Assembly: GCA_020633465.1 (NCBI GenBank)
Contig: JACKDN010000008.1
Coordinates: forward strand, 1 to 64,000
Source: Myxococcales bacterium
GTDB lineage: Bacteria > Myxococcota_A > Bradymonadia > UBA7976 > UBA1532
DNA length: 64,000 nt
Direction of reading: 5' to 3'
Under the pieces are notes generated by a model. That model saw nothing but the letters and a program-made list of their open reading frames with translations, was not told the origin of the DNA and did no database searches. Positions 1-6,735 of this stretch are shown here, one piece after another. Positions within the stretch are counted from its first letter, which is position 1, and each line of letters opens with the position of its first letter. A program made the position numbers and the translations under genes.

Positions 1-99
1 CCCGGCGCGCCGAGCCGTGCGAGTCCAGGCGCCGCGCCAAAGCCGTGCCCGCGGACGCGACGGTCACCGCTGCACGTCGACCGGCGCAGTGGCACGGCG

Positions 100-420
100 G
101 TGAAAGCGAAATTCGATCGTCCTGACCCCCTCGACCACGCGCGCGTGACCGGCTGGACGGAGGTGCGCTTGCTCACGGCAGCCCGGGGCCGCCGCGACAA
201 CCGGCCCCGCTGGGTCGCCGCCTGGTGGCTCAGCCGCCGAAGCGGCCTCACGCACCGGCAGGTCAGCAGAATCCTCGGCTGCCAGCCCTCGGGCGTCAGC
301 CACATGCTCGCGCGCCTGCGCGCGCGCTCCGACGACGACGACGAGTTGGCGATGTGGCTGGCGACGCTCGAGGAGCGAGCGCGAGCGGCGAGTGGTGGGC
401 CCGAAGAAAGCGAAATGTGA
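100..420 (+). pseudogene. C-terminal helix-turn-helix remnant of a REP-associated (Y1-type) transposase
   Basis: A 106-residue frame from GTG to TGA. Residues about 30-80 form a basic helix-turn-helix; the stretch LTHRQVSRILGCQPSGVSHM looks like the DnaA/sigma-like C-terminal domain carried by some REP-associated tyrosine transposases. The catalytic N-terminal domain with its HUH motif is absent. The first ten codons and the last few codons are made of the 28-bp repeat itself, so the frame looks like what remains after an internal deletion next to the repeat rather than an intact gene. It has no convincing ribosome site. It could instead be a small stand-alone HTH protein. The family assignment is by pattern only. 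Confidence 0.45.
102..129. repeat. RAYT-associated-type direct repeat, copy 1
   Basis: A 28-bp element that starts GAAAGCGAAAT and ends GATCGTCCTGACCCC. A second copy lies at 406-433 in the same orientation and matches at 26 of 28 positions; only two adjacent central bases differ. Read on the minus strand it begins GGGGTCAGGACGATC, which resembles repeats found beside REP-associated tyrosine transposase genes. The resemblance is from memory and was not searched. The two copies exactly bracket the HTH remnant between them. Confidence 0.6.
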
Positions 421-433
421 TCGTCCTGACCCC
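406..433. repeat. RAYT-associated-type direct repeat, copy 2
   Basis: Second copy of the element at 102-129, same orientation, 26 of 28 positions identical. It covers the stop codon of the HTH remnant and is followed by a C-rich run. Lower-GC sequence begins just downstream. Confidence 0.6.
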
Positions 434-456
434 TATTTCCACACCCCCCCCCACGA

Positions 457-759
457 CTACTCGCTGCCGAATGCTGTCAGATCGTTCTGTAGCGCGAGTT
501 CATCAAAGACGACCCGCCCACCTTGGCCCGCCCGAACTCGAGCAATCTGTGCGTACTCACGACCGCGTTCGAGAGCCGCAATCCGCGCGCTAGTGGACTT
601 CTCGACACGCAAGCGTTGCAGCGCGGCCTGATAGGCACGCTTGGCATCCTCCAGTTCCTGGAGTTGCTTCGCCTCATGCCGCGATAGGTAGACACTCACC
701 GCCACGAGAAAGGCGACCCCTGCCAGAATCAGGAAGACAAACAAGGCCATCGCCGACAT
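457..759 (-). CDS. small membrane-anchored coiled-coil protein, unknown function
   Basis: A 100-residue protein I do not recognise. Residues 4-25 (MALFVFLILAGVAFLVAVSVYL) are one hydrophobic segment, probably a signal anchor. Residues about 27-72 are a charged, heptad-like helix rich in Glu, Arg, Lys, Ala and Gln. The C-terminal 30 residues are Gly- and Val-rich. AAAGAGG touches the first ATG; a second in-frame ATG at 750 sits about 9 nt after that motif and may be the better start. Base composition is lower in GC than in the rest of the window, and codon use is more relaxed, as in the next gene. Both may be acquired cargo near the transposase remnant. Confidence 0.55.
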   Translation of the reverse strand: MSAMALFVFLILAGVAFLVAVSVYLSRHEAKQLQELEDAKRAYQAALQRLRVEKSTSARIAALERGREYAQIARVRAGQGGRVVFDELALQNDLTAFGSE

Positions 760-848
760 CCTCTTTGTGGTCTAGTCTGGTTCCGTGCCCGCTTTCCGAC
801 TTTGGTGCTCCTGGAGTTGCTACGGAGTCGCCAACTAGAACCTGGCGT

Positions 849-1277
849 CTATTGTTTTGTTGCGGTGACTTCGAACACCGTCATGCACAACGTCGACCCG
901 CCGCCCGTGCGTGCCTTGGCGCCAATGTAATAACGGTGGCCCCTCAGCTTGCCCTTGTCGAACGTCAGAGTGAACACCGACGATGGGCGAATCCCAAGGA
1001 AGCCAGTGCCGAGGGGCGCCCCCTCTCCTTCGAGTACAATCTCGCCACCCTTCAGCGAGCCCACCAGCTTCGGAAAGCTCGTCTCTCCGACGACTTGGAC
1101 CCCAATCGTCGGACCATTCTGCGCAACCAGCCATTGGTACACGGACGTCTTGCCTGTCGCACCGCAAGTGTTGGCGCCCGCAAGCTTGCTCGTGACGTTC
1201 CACGCCCCCGTGACTTCATCCGCGTGGGCTCCAGTCGCCCAGCAAACTACGAACCCCAGAATCCAGAGCCGATGCAT
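849..1277 (-). CDS. small exported protein, unknown function
   Basis: A 142-residue protein with a signal peptide: Met-His-Arg, a hydrophobic core, then Ala-His-Ala-Asp (probable cleavage after AHA near residue 20). The mature part is Gly/Thr-rich with alternating hydrophobic residues (VTGAWNVTSKLAG near its start) and two cysteines, suggesting a small beta-sandwich or lipocalin-like periplasmic protein. The start at 1277 was chosen because GGGAGG lies 6-7 nt upstream and the signal peptide begins there; the frame stays open further upstream but that part looks non-coding. GC is lower than in neighbouring genes. No family was recognised. Confidence 0.6.
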   Translation of the reverse strand: MHRLWILGFVVCWATGAHADEVTGAWNVTSKLAGANTCGATGKTSVYQWLVAQNGPTIGVQVVGETSFPKLVGSLKGGEIVLEGEGAPLGTGFLGIRPSSVFTLTFDKGKLRGHRYYIGAKARTGGGSTLCMTVFEVTATKQ

Positions 1278-1487
1278 TTCGTCCTCCCTCTGACTTCTTC
1301 GTCCAACAGCGTTCAGGCCCAACGCACTCCGCGTAGCATCGCAATCGCCTCTCCGCCGAACCCAGCCACGGTAGGAGGCCGACGCAAGACTGTCAACGGG
1401 GACGTGCACGACGCGCATCCGAATCAGGTGCCAGGCAAATCTGGCAATCTCCAGCTGCCACGCAAATCTCGACTCGGACCCAGCGCC

Positions 1488-1901
1488 CTACGCCCCGCCG
1501 GACCGGCGGCTGTGGCGCTGCACCGCGGCGCGGATCTCGACGCAGAGCTGGGCATAGCGATCCCCGGTCAGGTCCGGGGGCTGCTCCGCGGGGAGCGTAC
1601 CGGGGGCCGGCACGAGGCCGATGCGGAGACCGAAGGGGCGGAACACCTGCTCGAGCGTCTGCAATGTCGGGTTGGCGCGCCCGCTCTCGAGCTCGGCGAT
1701 GGCGCGGGGCGAGAGGCGTACCATGCGGGCGAAGCGGTCGCGGTCGATGCGCAGGTGGGCGGCGCGGAGCACGCGCAGCACCTCGCCGAGCTTCAGCTCC
1801 TCGCGCGCGACCATCCGGTGGAGCGCCGTCAGGAGCTCGGCGCGCTCGTCCGTCGTGAGCTTGCGGATGTCGAGGCTGCGCGGCTGCGGTCGTCGGCTCA
1901 T
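1488..1901 (-). CDS. XRE-family helix-turn-helix regulator (antitoxin-like)
   Basis: A 137-residue protein. Residues about 51-92 form a Cro/C1-type helix-turn-helix: FARMVRLSPRAIAELESGRA followed by NPTLQTLEQVFRPFG, with the usual Ala-x-x-Glu-x-Gly-x-x-Asn-Pro pattern. The N-terminal 45 residues are helical and charged, and the tail is Pro-rich. Its ATG overlaps the TGA of the small gene upstream (ATGA at 1898-1901), so the two are translationally coupled. HTH proteins coupled to a tiny upstream gene are typical of type II toxin-antitoxin modules, and that reading is an inference. The two palindromic sites at 2098-2153 are candidate operators for autoregulation. Confidence 0.7.
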   Translation of the reverse strand: MSRRPQPRSLDIRKLTTDERAELLTALHRMVAREELKLGEVLRVLRAAHLRIDRDRFARMVRLSPRAIAELESGRANPTLQTLEQVFRPFGLRIGLVPAPGTLPAEQPPDLTGDRYAQLCVEIRAAVQRHSRRSGGA

Positions 1902-2052
1902 CCTAGCAGGCCCCATGCGCGCAGCTTCTCCTCGGTGCGCGCCAGGCCGAGGCGCGGCGATGCCAGCGCTTCGGCAGGCATACCGAGCCGGGCCAGCCGC
2001 TCCGGCGCCATCCGGTGGGAAGCAAGCACTCCAGCGTGAGATCGGCGGCCAT
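1898..2052 (-). pseudogene. small gene coupled to the XRE regulator, broken by a 1-nt deletion
   Basis: AGGAG stands 6 nt before an ATG at 2052, which opens MAADLTLECLLPTG. That frame then becomes Trp/Arg-rich nonsense. Shifting frame by one base near 2010-2014 gives MAPERLARLGMPAEALASPR and then LGLARTEEKLRAWGLLG, ending at a TGA that overlaps the regulator start. The span is 155 nt, one base short of 52 codons. Adding one G in the ACCGGATGG context would restore a 51-residue protein. I do not recognise the product. Position and coupling suggest the partner (toxin or accessory) of the XRE protein. It may be a real pseudogene or a sequencing error. Confidence 0.45.
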
Positions 2053-2097
2053 GCGGGCTCCTGCCACGGCGACCCTGCAGCCGCGCGTCACCTGTCG

Positions 2098-2153
2098 TGC
2101 AGTTTAGTGCATCAATTTGTGCCAATTTGCCGTTCTTCTTGCACTCGAGTGCA
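2098..2153 (-). promoter_or_regulatory. two TGCA-N6-TGCA operator-like sites
   Basis: TGCAgtttagTGCA at 2098-2111 and TGCActcgagTGCA at 2140-2153. The second is a perfect 14-bp palindrome. Their centres are 42 bp apart, four helical turns, so a dimer at each site would sit on the same face of the DNA. They lie 46-101 bp upstream of the small gene that leads the XRE operon, in a locally AT-rich stretch. XRE antitoxins commonly bind such inverted repeats; binding here is inferred. Confidence 0.45.
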
Positions 2154-2463
2154 GCAAGAAATGCAATCCCTGTCGATGAGCGCGCGGCAGGGAGGTCAAG
2201 GTCAGGAGCAACGTCAGGGGCGAGGTTCTCGGCCTACGAGCGCGGGGGGCATCGCCTGCTTGGGTGGCGCGGCGTCGGGCACGGGCACGGGCACGGGCAC
2301 GGGCACGTTGGCGCCGCGCCTCTCCACCCTTGCTGCCGTGCGCTCACCCCTCACACCCCGCCCCCTCTTCCCGAATCGGCACCGCCGGGGAATCCCCCGC
2401 CCGCTCGGCGCTGTCTGATCCTCGGGCGCACGGCGCGCCCCGACCGCGACGACAGGAGGACCC
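2154..2463. other. intergenic region upstream of the HPF-like gene
   Basis: About 310 bp with no credible gene. It holds five tandem copies of GGGCAC at 2277-2306 and otherwise GC-rich sequence. The promoter of the HPF-like gene must lie here, but no clear -35/-10 pair is visible. Confidence 0.4.
2277..2306. repeat. GGGCAC hexamer, five tandem copies
   Basis: Five exact head-to-tail copies of GGGCAC between the XRE module and the HPF-like gene, outside any supported reading frame. A simple-sequence tract prone to slippage; no function is implied. Confidence 0.8.
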
Positions 2464-2829
2464 ATGGAGCTGCGGACCACCATCCGAAACGTCGACCACG
2501 ATGATCTGCTGCGCGCGCACGTCGAGCACCGGCTCGGCTTCGCGCTCGATCGCTTCCGCGATCGCGTGCGGTGGGTCGAGGCGCGGGTCAGCGACGTCAA
2601 CGGACCGAAGGGCGGCGCCGACAAGCGGTGCACGCTCGAGGCGGGCCTCGACGGCGTGCCGGACGTCCGGGTGGAGGTGATGGGTGAGGACGCGGCCGGC
2701 GTGATCGATCAGGCGGCCGACCGCCTCGCCCGGCGCGTGGCGCGCGTGGTCGATCGCGCGCACGATCGGCGGCGGCTGCGCGGGCGGCGCCGCGTTCAGG
2801 AGCCGGCCGAGGAGACCTTCGTCAACTGA
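2464..2829 (+). CDS. HPF/RaiA-family ribosome-associated protein
   Basis: A 121-residue protein of the ribosome hibernation factor family, which binds the 30S subunit and inactivates or protects idle ribosomes. The pattern is characteristic: an N-terminal beta strand (MELRTTIRNV), a helix with LLRAHVEHRLGFALDRFRDR, a strand ending in ARVSDVNGPKGGADKRC, then a strand with VRVEV and a C-terminal helix with IDQAADRLARRVARVVDRA. It lacks the C-terminal dimerisation domain of long HPF, so it is of the short type. CAGGAGGA lies 7 nt before the ATG. It stands alone, tail-to-tail with the broken HD gene. Which subfamily member it matches cannot be told by eye. Confidence 0.8.
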   Translation: MELRTTIRNVDHDDLLRAHVEHRLGFALDRFRDRVRWVEARVSDVNGPKGGADKRCTLEAGLDGVPDVRVEVMGEDAAGVIDQAADRLARRVARVVDRAHDRRRLRGRRRVQEPAEETFVN

Positions 2830-2850
2830 CCGCGGCCGGCGGCCGGGCCC

Positions 2851-3365
2851 TCAGCCCGCCGCCAGCGCTCTCAACGTGGGATCGTCGAGGGCGCGCACGG
2901 CCGCCTGCACCAGCTCGGACGTGTCGGCGCCCTGCTCGGCCGCGTAGACGCGCGCCTGCAAGCCCATGTCGAGCTTGTCGCAGGCCTTCACGAACCGCCC
3001 TCGGGCGTCGAGGCGTCCTCGTACTCCCGCCACAGGTCCCACAGCTCGGCCGCGTTCGGCAGCGGCGCGACCAGATCGCGGAAGGCCTCGGCCTCGCGCC
3101 GCGCCTTCTCGCGCTTGGGCACCCCGTCGTGCGGCGTGATGTCCCCCACCCGCGCCTCGGCCAGGTCGTGCAGCACCGCGATGGCCAGCGCGCGCCCGCG
3201 ATCCACGTCCGGCGGGCACAGCGCCATCACCAGCCAGGCGACGCCCCAGCTGTGCGCGGCCACCGACTCGGCGTCGCGCACCCCCACCCGCGGCCAGCCG
3301 GCGCGGGGCAGCGCCTTCAGACTCAGCACCTCGCGCAGGCGCGCTTCGACGGCCTCTCGATCCAC
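2851..3365 (-). pseudogene. HD-domain phosphohydrolase (YfbR/HDDC2-like), frameshifted
   Basis: From GTG at 3365 (GGGAGGGG just upstream) the frame encodes an HD-domain protein. It has the first metal-binding His in VAAHSWGVAWLVM and the His-Asp pair in AIAVLHDLAEARVGDITP. Known relatives are 5'-deoxynucleotidases acting on nucleoside monophosphates. The frame stops at ...STPEGGS, but one base over the family's C-terminus continues: RFVKACDKLDMGLQARVYAA and on to a stop at 2851. The span is 515 nt, one short of a whole number of codons. A single extra C or G in the GAGGGCGG run near 2998 would restore a 171-residue protein. Because the downstream part is so well conserved, a sequencing error or very recent loss is more likely than old decay. 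Confidence 0.75.
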
Positions 3366-3420
3366 GCTCGCCCCTCCCGTTCGGTGGCGCCGACGCCGCC
3401 GGTCGCGCATCATGCGGCCC

Positions 3421-3984
3421 ATGAGCGACGACGACCTCACCTGGCGCATCATCGACGCCGACCCGCCCTCGGACTATCAGGTGTTCCGGGTGCGGCGCCA
3501 CCGCGCCGCGCATCCGCGCACCGGCGAGGCGCACACGTTCTCGGTCATCCGGTCGGTGCCCTTCATCAACGTGCTGGCGCTGACGCCCGACGACGACGTC
3601 GTCCTGGTGCGGCAGTTCCGCCACGGCGTGCAGCGCGTGTGCGTCGAGCTGCCCGGCGGGCTGGTCGATCCGGGCGAGGATCCGCTCGAGGCCGCGCGGC
3701 GCGAACTGCGCGAAGAGACCGGCTTCGAGGCCGCTCACTGGGAGCGGCTGGGCGTCGTCGACGCCAACCCGGCCATCCAGGACAACCAGTGCACGCTGTT
3801 CCTGGCCCTGGACGCGCGGCGCGTGACCACCCAGGACCTCGATCCGGGCGAGGTCATCCGCGTCGAGACGACGCCCCTGGCCGACATCCCGGCGCGCATC
3901 GCCGCCGGTGACATCACCCACACGCTGGTGACCACGGCGTTCTTCTTCCTGCTCGACCGCGCCGGCGGGTGGCGGCGGCCGTGA
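3421..3984 (+). CDS. NUDIX hydrolase, ADP-ribose-pyrophosphatase-like
   Basis: A 187-residue NUDIX enzyme. The complete Nudix box spans residues 80-102: G, five residues, E86, seven residues, then REL-R-EE-T-GF. This loop binds the divalent metal ions that drive hydrolysis of X-linked nucleoside diphosphates. The upstream segment FINVLALTPDDDVVLVRQFR and the acidic C-terminal half resemble ADP-sugar pyrophosphatases. The ATG at 3421 is chosen because the conserved part starts there; an ATG at 3412 is also in frame, and neither has a strong ribosome site. It is the first gene of an operon with RlmN-like and membrane-protein genes, overlapping the next start by 4 or 16 nt. Confidence 0.85.
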   Translation: MSDDDLTWRIIDADPPSDYQVFRVRRHRAAHPRTGEAHTFSVIRSVPFINVLALTPDDDVVLVRQFRHGVQRVCVELPGGLVDPGEDPLEAARRELREETGFEAAHWERLGVVDANPAIQDNQCTLFLALDARRVTTQDLDPGEVIRVETTPLADIPARIAAGDITHTLVTTAFFFLLDRAGGWRRP

Positions 3985-5024
3985 CCTCGGCTCGGCCCGA
4001 TCTGCTGGGACTGTCGCTGGCCGACCTGGCGGCGACGCTGGACGCGATCGGCGTGGGCGCGACGCACGCCGGCCGCGTCTTCGGTGGCTTGCACCGGCGG
4101 CTGCTGCCCCTCGACGCCATCGAAGGCCTGGGCCCCCGCCACGCCGCGCGCATCGCCGACGCCACCTTCGCCGCCGAGGCCACCGTCGAGGCCACGCACC
4201 CGAGCGACGACGGCACCGAGAAGCTGGTGTTCCGGCTGGGCGACGGCGCGCGCGTCGAGGGCGTGCTCATCCCGATGCGCGGCGACCGCCTGGCGCTGTG
4301 CGTCTCGAGCCAGGTCGGCTGCGCCATGGCCTGCGCCTTCTGCGCCACCGGCACTCTGGGCCTCACGCGCGGACTTCGCGCCGGTGAGATCGTCGCGCAG
4401 GTGCACGCCGCGCGGCGCCGCGTCGAGCCGGCCGGTCGCCGCGTCTCGCACGTCGTCTTCATGGGCATGGGCGAGCCGCTGCACCACTACGCCGCCACCC
4501 GCGACGCGGTGCGCGTGCTGCGCGAGCCGCGCGGCGTCTGCATCGCCGCCCAGCGCATCACCGTGTCGACCGTGGGCGTCGTGCCCAAGATGCGCGCCTT
4601 CGCCGCCGACTTCGGCGGGCGCGTACAGCTCGCCCTCAGCCTGCACGCGGGCACCGACGCCACGCGCCGGCGCATCGTCCCGCTCGCGGCCACGCACGAC
4701 CTGGCCGCGCTGAAGGCCGCCCTGCTCGACCACCCGCTGCCCGGCCGCCGCGCGCTGATGCTGGAGTACGTCGTGCTGCCCGGCGTGAACGACGACGCCG
4801 CCGAGCTCGAGGCGCTGGCCGCCTGGACGCGCGGCCTGCGCTGCCTGGTGAACCTGATCCCCTTCAACCCCTTCCCCGGCGCCCCCTTCCGCGCGCCCGA
4901 CGACGCCACCGTGCGGCGCGTCGGGGCCAGCCTCGAGGCCCTCGGCGTGCCCCACTCCATCCGCTGGCCCCGCGGCCGCCGCGTCGCCGGCGCCTGCGGC
5001 CAGCTCGCGCTGGTGACGCCGTGA
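3969..5024 (+). CDS. rlmN: RlmN/Cfr-family radical SAM RNA methyltransferase
   Basis: A 351-residue radical SAM enzyme. The cluster motif is Cys118-x3-Cys122-x2-Cys125 (CAMACAFC), the family signature GMGEPLHHY follows, and Cys343 in GACGQLAL is the C-terminal methyl-carrying cysteine. RlmN methylates C2 of A2503 in 23S rRNA and A37 of some tRNAs, using two SAM molecules and a methyl-cysteine intermediate. The GTG at 3969 overlaps the NUDIX gene by 16 nt; a GTG at 3981, overlapping its TGA as GTGA, is an equally good start. Its own TGA overlaps the next gene's GTG. Cfr-type C8 methylation is possible, but a housekeeping RlmN is more likely. Confidence 0.85.
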   Translation: MAAAVTSARPDLLGLSLADLAATLDAIGVGATHAGRVFGGLHRRLLPLDAIEGLGPRHAARIADATFAAEATVEATHPSDDGTEKLVFRLGDGARVEGVLIPMRGDRLALCVSSQVGCAMACAFCATGTLGLTRGLRAGEIVAQVHAARRRVEPAGRRVSHVVFMGMGEPLHHYAATRDAVRVLREPRGVCIAAQRITVSTVGVVPKMRAFAADFGGRVQLALSLHAGTDATRRRIVPLAATHDLAALKAALLDHPLPGRRALMLEYVVLPGVNDDAAELEALAAWTRGLRCLVNLIPFNPFPGAPFRAPDDATVRRVGASLEALGVPHSIRWPRGRRVAGACGQLALVTP

Positions 5025-5914
5025 GCGAGCTCAGCCTCGCGAGCCTGCGCAAGACGCGGAACCAGCGCCGGCGCAAGAAGAAGCCCGACGGATCGGGCAT
5101 CGACGCGTCGCTGAACACCGCGTTTCTGCTGATGCCCGTGTGGGCCGTCGGGCACGGCCTCGCGACCGCCGACGGCGTGCTCGTGTCCGGGGCCATCGGC
5201 GTCGGCGGCGCCCTGCTGGTGGGCTTCGGCGGCGCGCTGTTCGCCGGCATGCTCAACGGCCCCCTGCAGCCGCCCTGGGACGATCTGGTGGGCTACCTGC
5301 TGGCGGCCACCGGCGGGCTCGCGTGGTGGATCACCCGCGACGCCTACCCGCCGCTGCTGGTGGCGACGCTGGCGGCCTGCGCCTACGGCCTCTTCGCCGT
5401 CTTCTTTCGGCTCGAGCGGCGCAAGAAGGCCCGGGCCGCGGCGGACGGCGCGGCCGCCGACGCGGTCGCCGCCCTGCCCGACGACACGGTGCGCCGCCTC
5501 GAGGGGCTGCCGCCGGATCTGACCGCGGCGGTGCGCGCGCCCCTCGACCGCGCGCTGGCCGACTTCGCGGCCCTGCACCCCTTCCTGGCCCGCGACCTGG
5601 CCGACGATCCCGAGGTGGACGCCGCCGCCACCCTGCGCGACGCCGTGCGCACCGTGGACGCGCTGGCCCGCCGCGCCGACCGCCTGCGGCGCCTACACGC
5701 CGCCGCCGCCGACCGCGACAGCCCCGACGTGCGCGCCGCCGTCGCCGAGGCGCAGCGCCACTTCGAGCAGCTGGCCGCGGATCTGCACGCGGCCGCCGAC
5801 GCGGTGCTGGTGTACGCCGGCACGCAGGGCGACGACGGCGCCTCGCGCCTGCGCGAGCGGGCCGACGCCCTGCGCCTGACCGCCGACGCCTTCGCCGAGC
5901 TGGAGGCCGACTGA
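5021..5914 (+). CDS. membrane protein with cytoplasmic helical tail, unknown function
   Basis: A 297-residue protein I do not recognise. It begins with a very basic N-terminus (LRKTRNQRRRKKK). Residues about 30-130 hold three or four hydrophobic segments (TAFLLMPVWAVGHGL; GAIGVGGALLVGFGGALFAGM; LVGYLLAATGGLAWWI; LLVATLAACAYGLFAVFF). The remaining 165 residues are soluble, Ala/Asp/Arg-rich and helical. GTGA overlap with the methyltransferase gene and 2-nt spacing to the next gene place it in the same operon. The soluble part has no catalytic motif, and a scaffold or sensor role would be a guess. Confidence 0.65.
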   Translation: MSELSLASLRKTRNQRRRKKKPDGSGIDASLNTAFLLMPVWAVGHGLATADGVLVSGAIGVGGALLVGFGGALFAGMLNGPLQPPWDDLVGYLLAATGGLAWWITRDAYPPLLVATLAACAYGLFAVFFRLERRKKARAAADGAAADAVAALPDDTVRRLEGLPPDLTAAVRAPLDRALADFAALHPFLARDLADDPEVDAAATLRDAVRTVDALARRADRLRRLHAAAADRDSPDVRAAVAEAQRHFEQLAADLHAAADAVLVYAGTQGDDGASRLRERADALRLTADAFAELEAD

Positions 5915-5916
5915 CC

Positions 5917-6735
5917 GTGCGACTGACCTGCCCCGACTGCGGCGCGCCCCTCGGCGCCGACGACGTGAACCTCGACAACCTCGTGGCGCGCTGCCGCGCC
6001 TGCGACAGCGTGCAGCGGCTCGACCTGCCGCCCGCGACGACCCACGCCGTCGCCCGTGTGCCCCGGCCGCCGCGCGACGCCGAGGTGCCCCTCCCGGCTT
6101 CGCTTCGCGAGCGTCGGGGCCTGCACGACCTGACGATCCGCCGCCGCTGGTTCGGCCCCCAGCACGCGTTCATCGCCGTCTTCGCCTTCTGCTGGGACGC
6201 CTTCCTGGTGTTCTGGTACTCGATGGTCACCGGCAACGCGCCCTGGATCTTCAGCGTCTTCCCGCTGATCCACGTCGCGGTCGGCGTCGGGCTGACCTAC
6301 TACGCGCTGGCCGGCTTCGTGAACCGGACGACCGTGCGCGCCGACGACGCCACCCTGCGCGTGTCGCACGGTCCCCTGCCCTGGCCCGGCAAGCGGCTGC
6401 TGCACCGGCGGGCCATCGAGCAGCTCTACTGCGTCGAGGACGTCAAGCAGGGCAAGAACGGCCCAACCACGACCTACGAGGTGCACGCGCAGCTCACCGG
6501 CGGGCGCCACGAGAAGGTGCTGAGCGGGCTGCAGTTCCCCGACGAAGCGCTGTACGTCGAGCGCGCCGTCGAGAAGCACTTCGGCATCGCCGACGTGCCG
6601 GTGGCCGGCGAGCTGGCGCCGCCGCCGGGGCTGCTGCGCACGGGCACGACCGAGCGCGCCGAGGGCGGCCTGAGCGAGCCGAACGCCGAGGTCGGGCAGC
6701 TCAGCCTGGGGGACGATCCTACTCGGCGCCGTTGA
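5917..6735 (+). CDS. zinc-ribbon membrane protein, unknown function
   Basis: A 272-residue protein from GTG. The N-terminus carries a zinc ribbon: CPDC at residues 5-8 and CRAC about 23 residues later. After a Pro-rich linker there are two transmembrane segments (FIAVFAFCWDAFLVFWYSM and IFSVFPLIHVAVGVGLTYYA), then a soluble beta-rich domain like a PH or membrane-skirt domain (VRADDATLRVSHGPLPWPGK; TTTYEVHAQLTGGRHEKVLS). It follows the previous membrane-protein gene by 2 nt. Its 3' end overlaps the convergent secreted-protein gene by 17 nt. Zinc-ribbon plus two-TM proteins are common in myxobacteria, but their role is unknown to me. Confidence 0.65.
   Translation: MRLTCPDCGAPLGADDVNLDNLVARCRACDSVQRLDLPPATTHAVARVPRPPRDAEVPLPASLRERRGLHDLTIRRRWFGPQHAFIAVFAFCWDAFLVFWYSMVTGNAPWIFSVFPLIHVAVGVGLTYYALAGFVNRTTVRADDATLRVSHGPLPWPGKRLLHRRAIEQLYCVEDVKQGKNGPTTTYEVHAQLTGGRHEKVLSGLQFPDEALYVERAVEKHFGIADVPVAGELAPPPGLLRTGTTERAEGGLSEPNAEVGQLSLGDDPTRRR

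Noticed and set aside
765..2039. 424-codon open frame on the plus strand
   Set aside because: It runs antisense to two better-supported minus-strand genes with signal peptide, HTH motif and ribosome sites, and its translation has no domain-like pattern.
2988..3452. Upstream-extended start of the HD hydrolase
   Set aside because: The extra N-terminus is Arg/Met-rich and runs into the start of the NUDIX gene. GTG at 3365 has a good ribosome site and fits the family.
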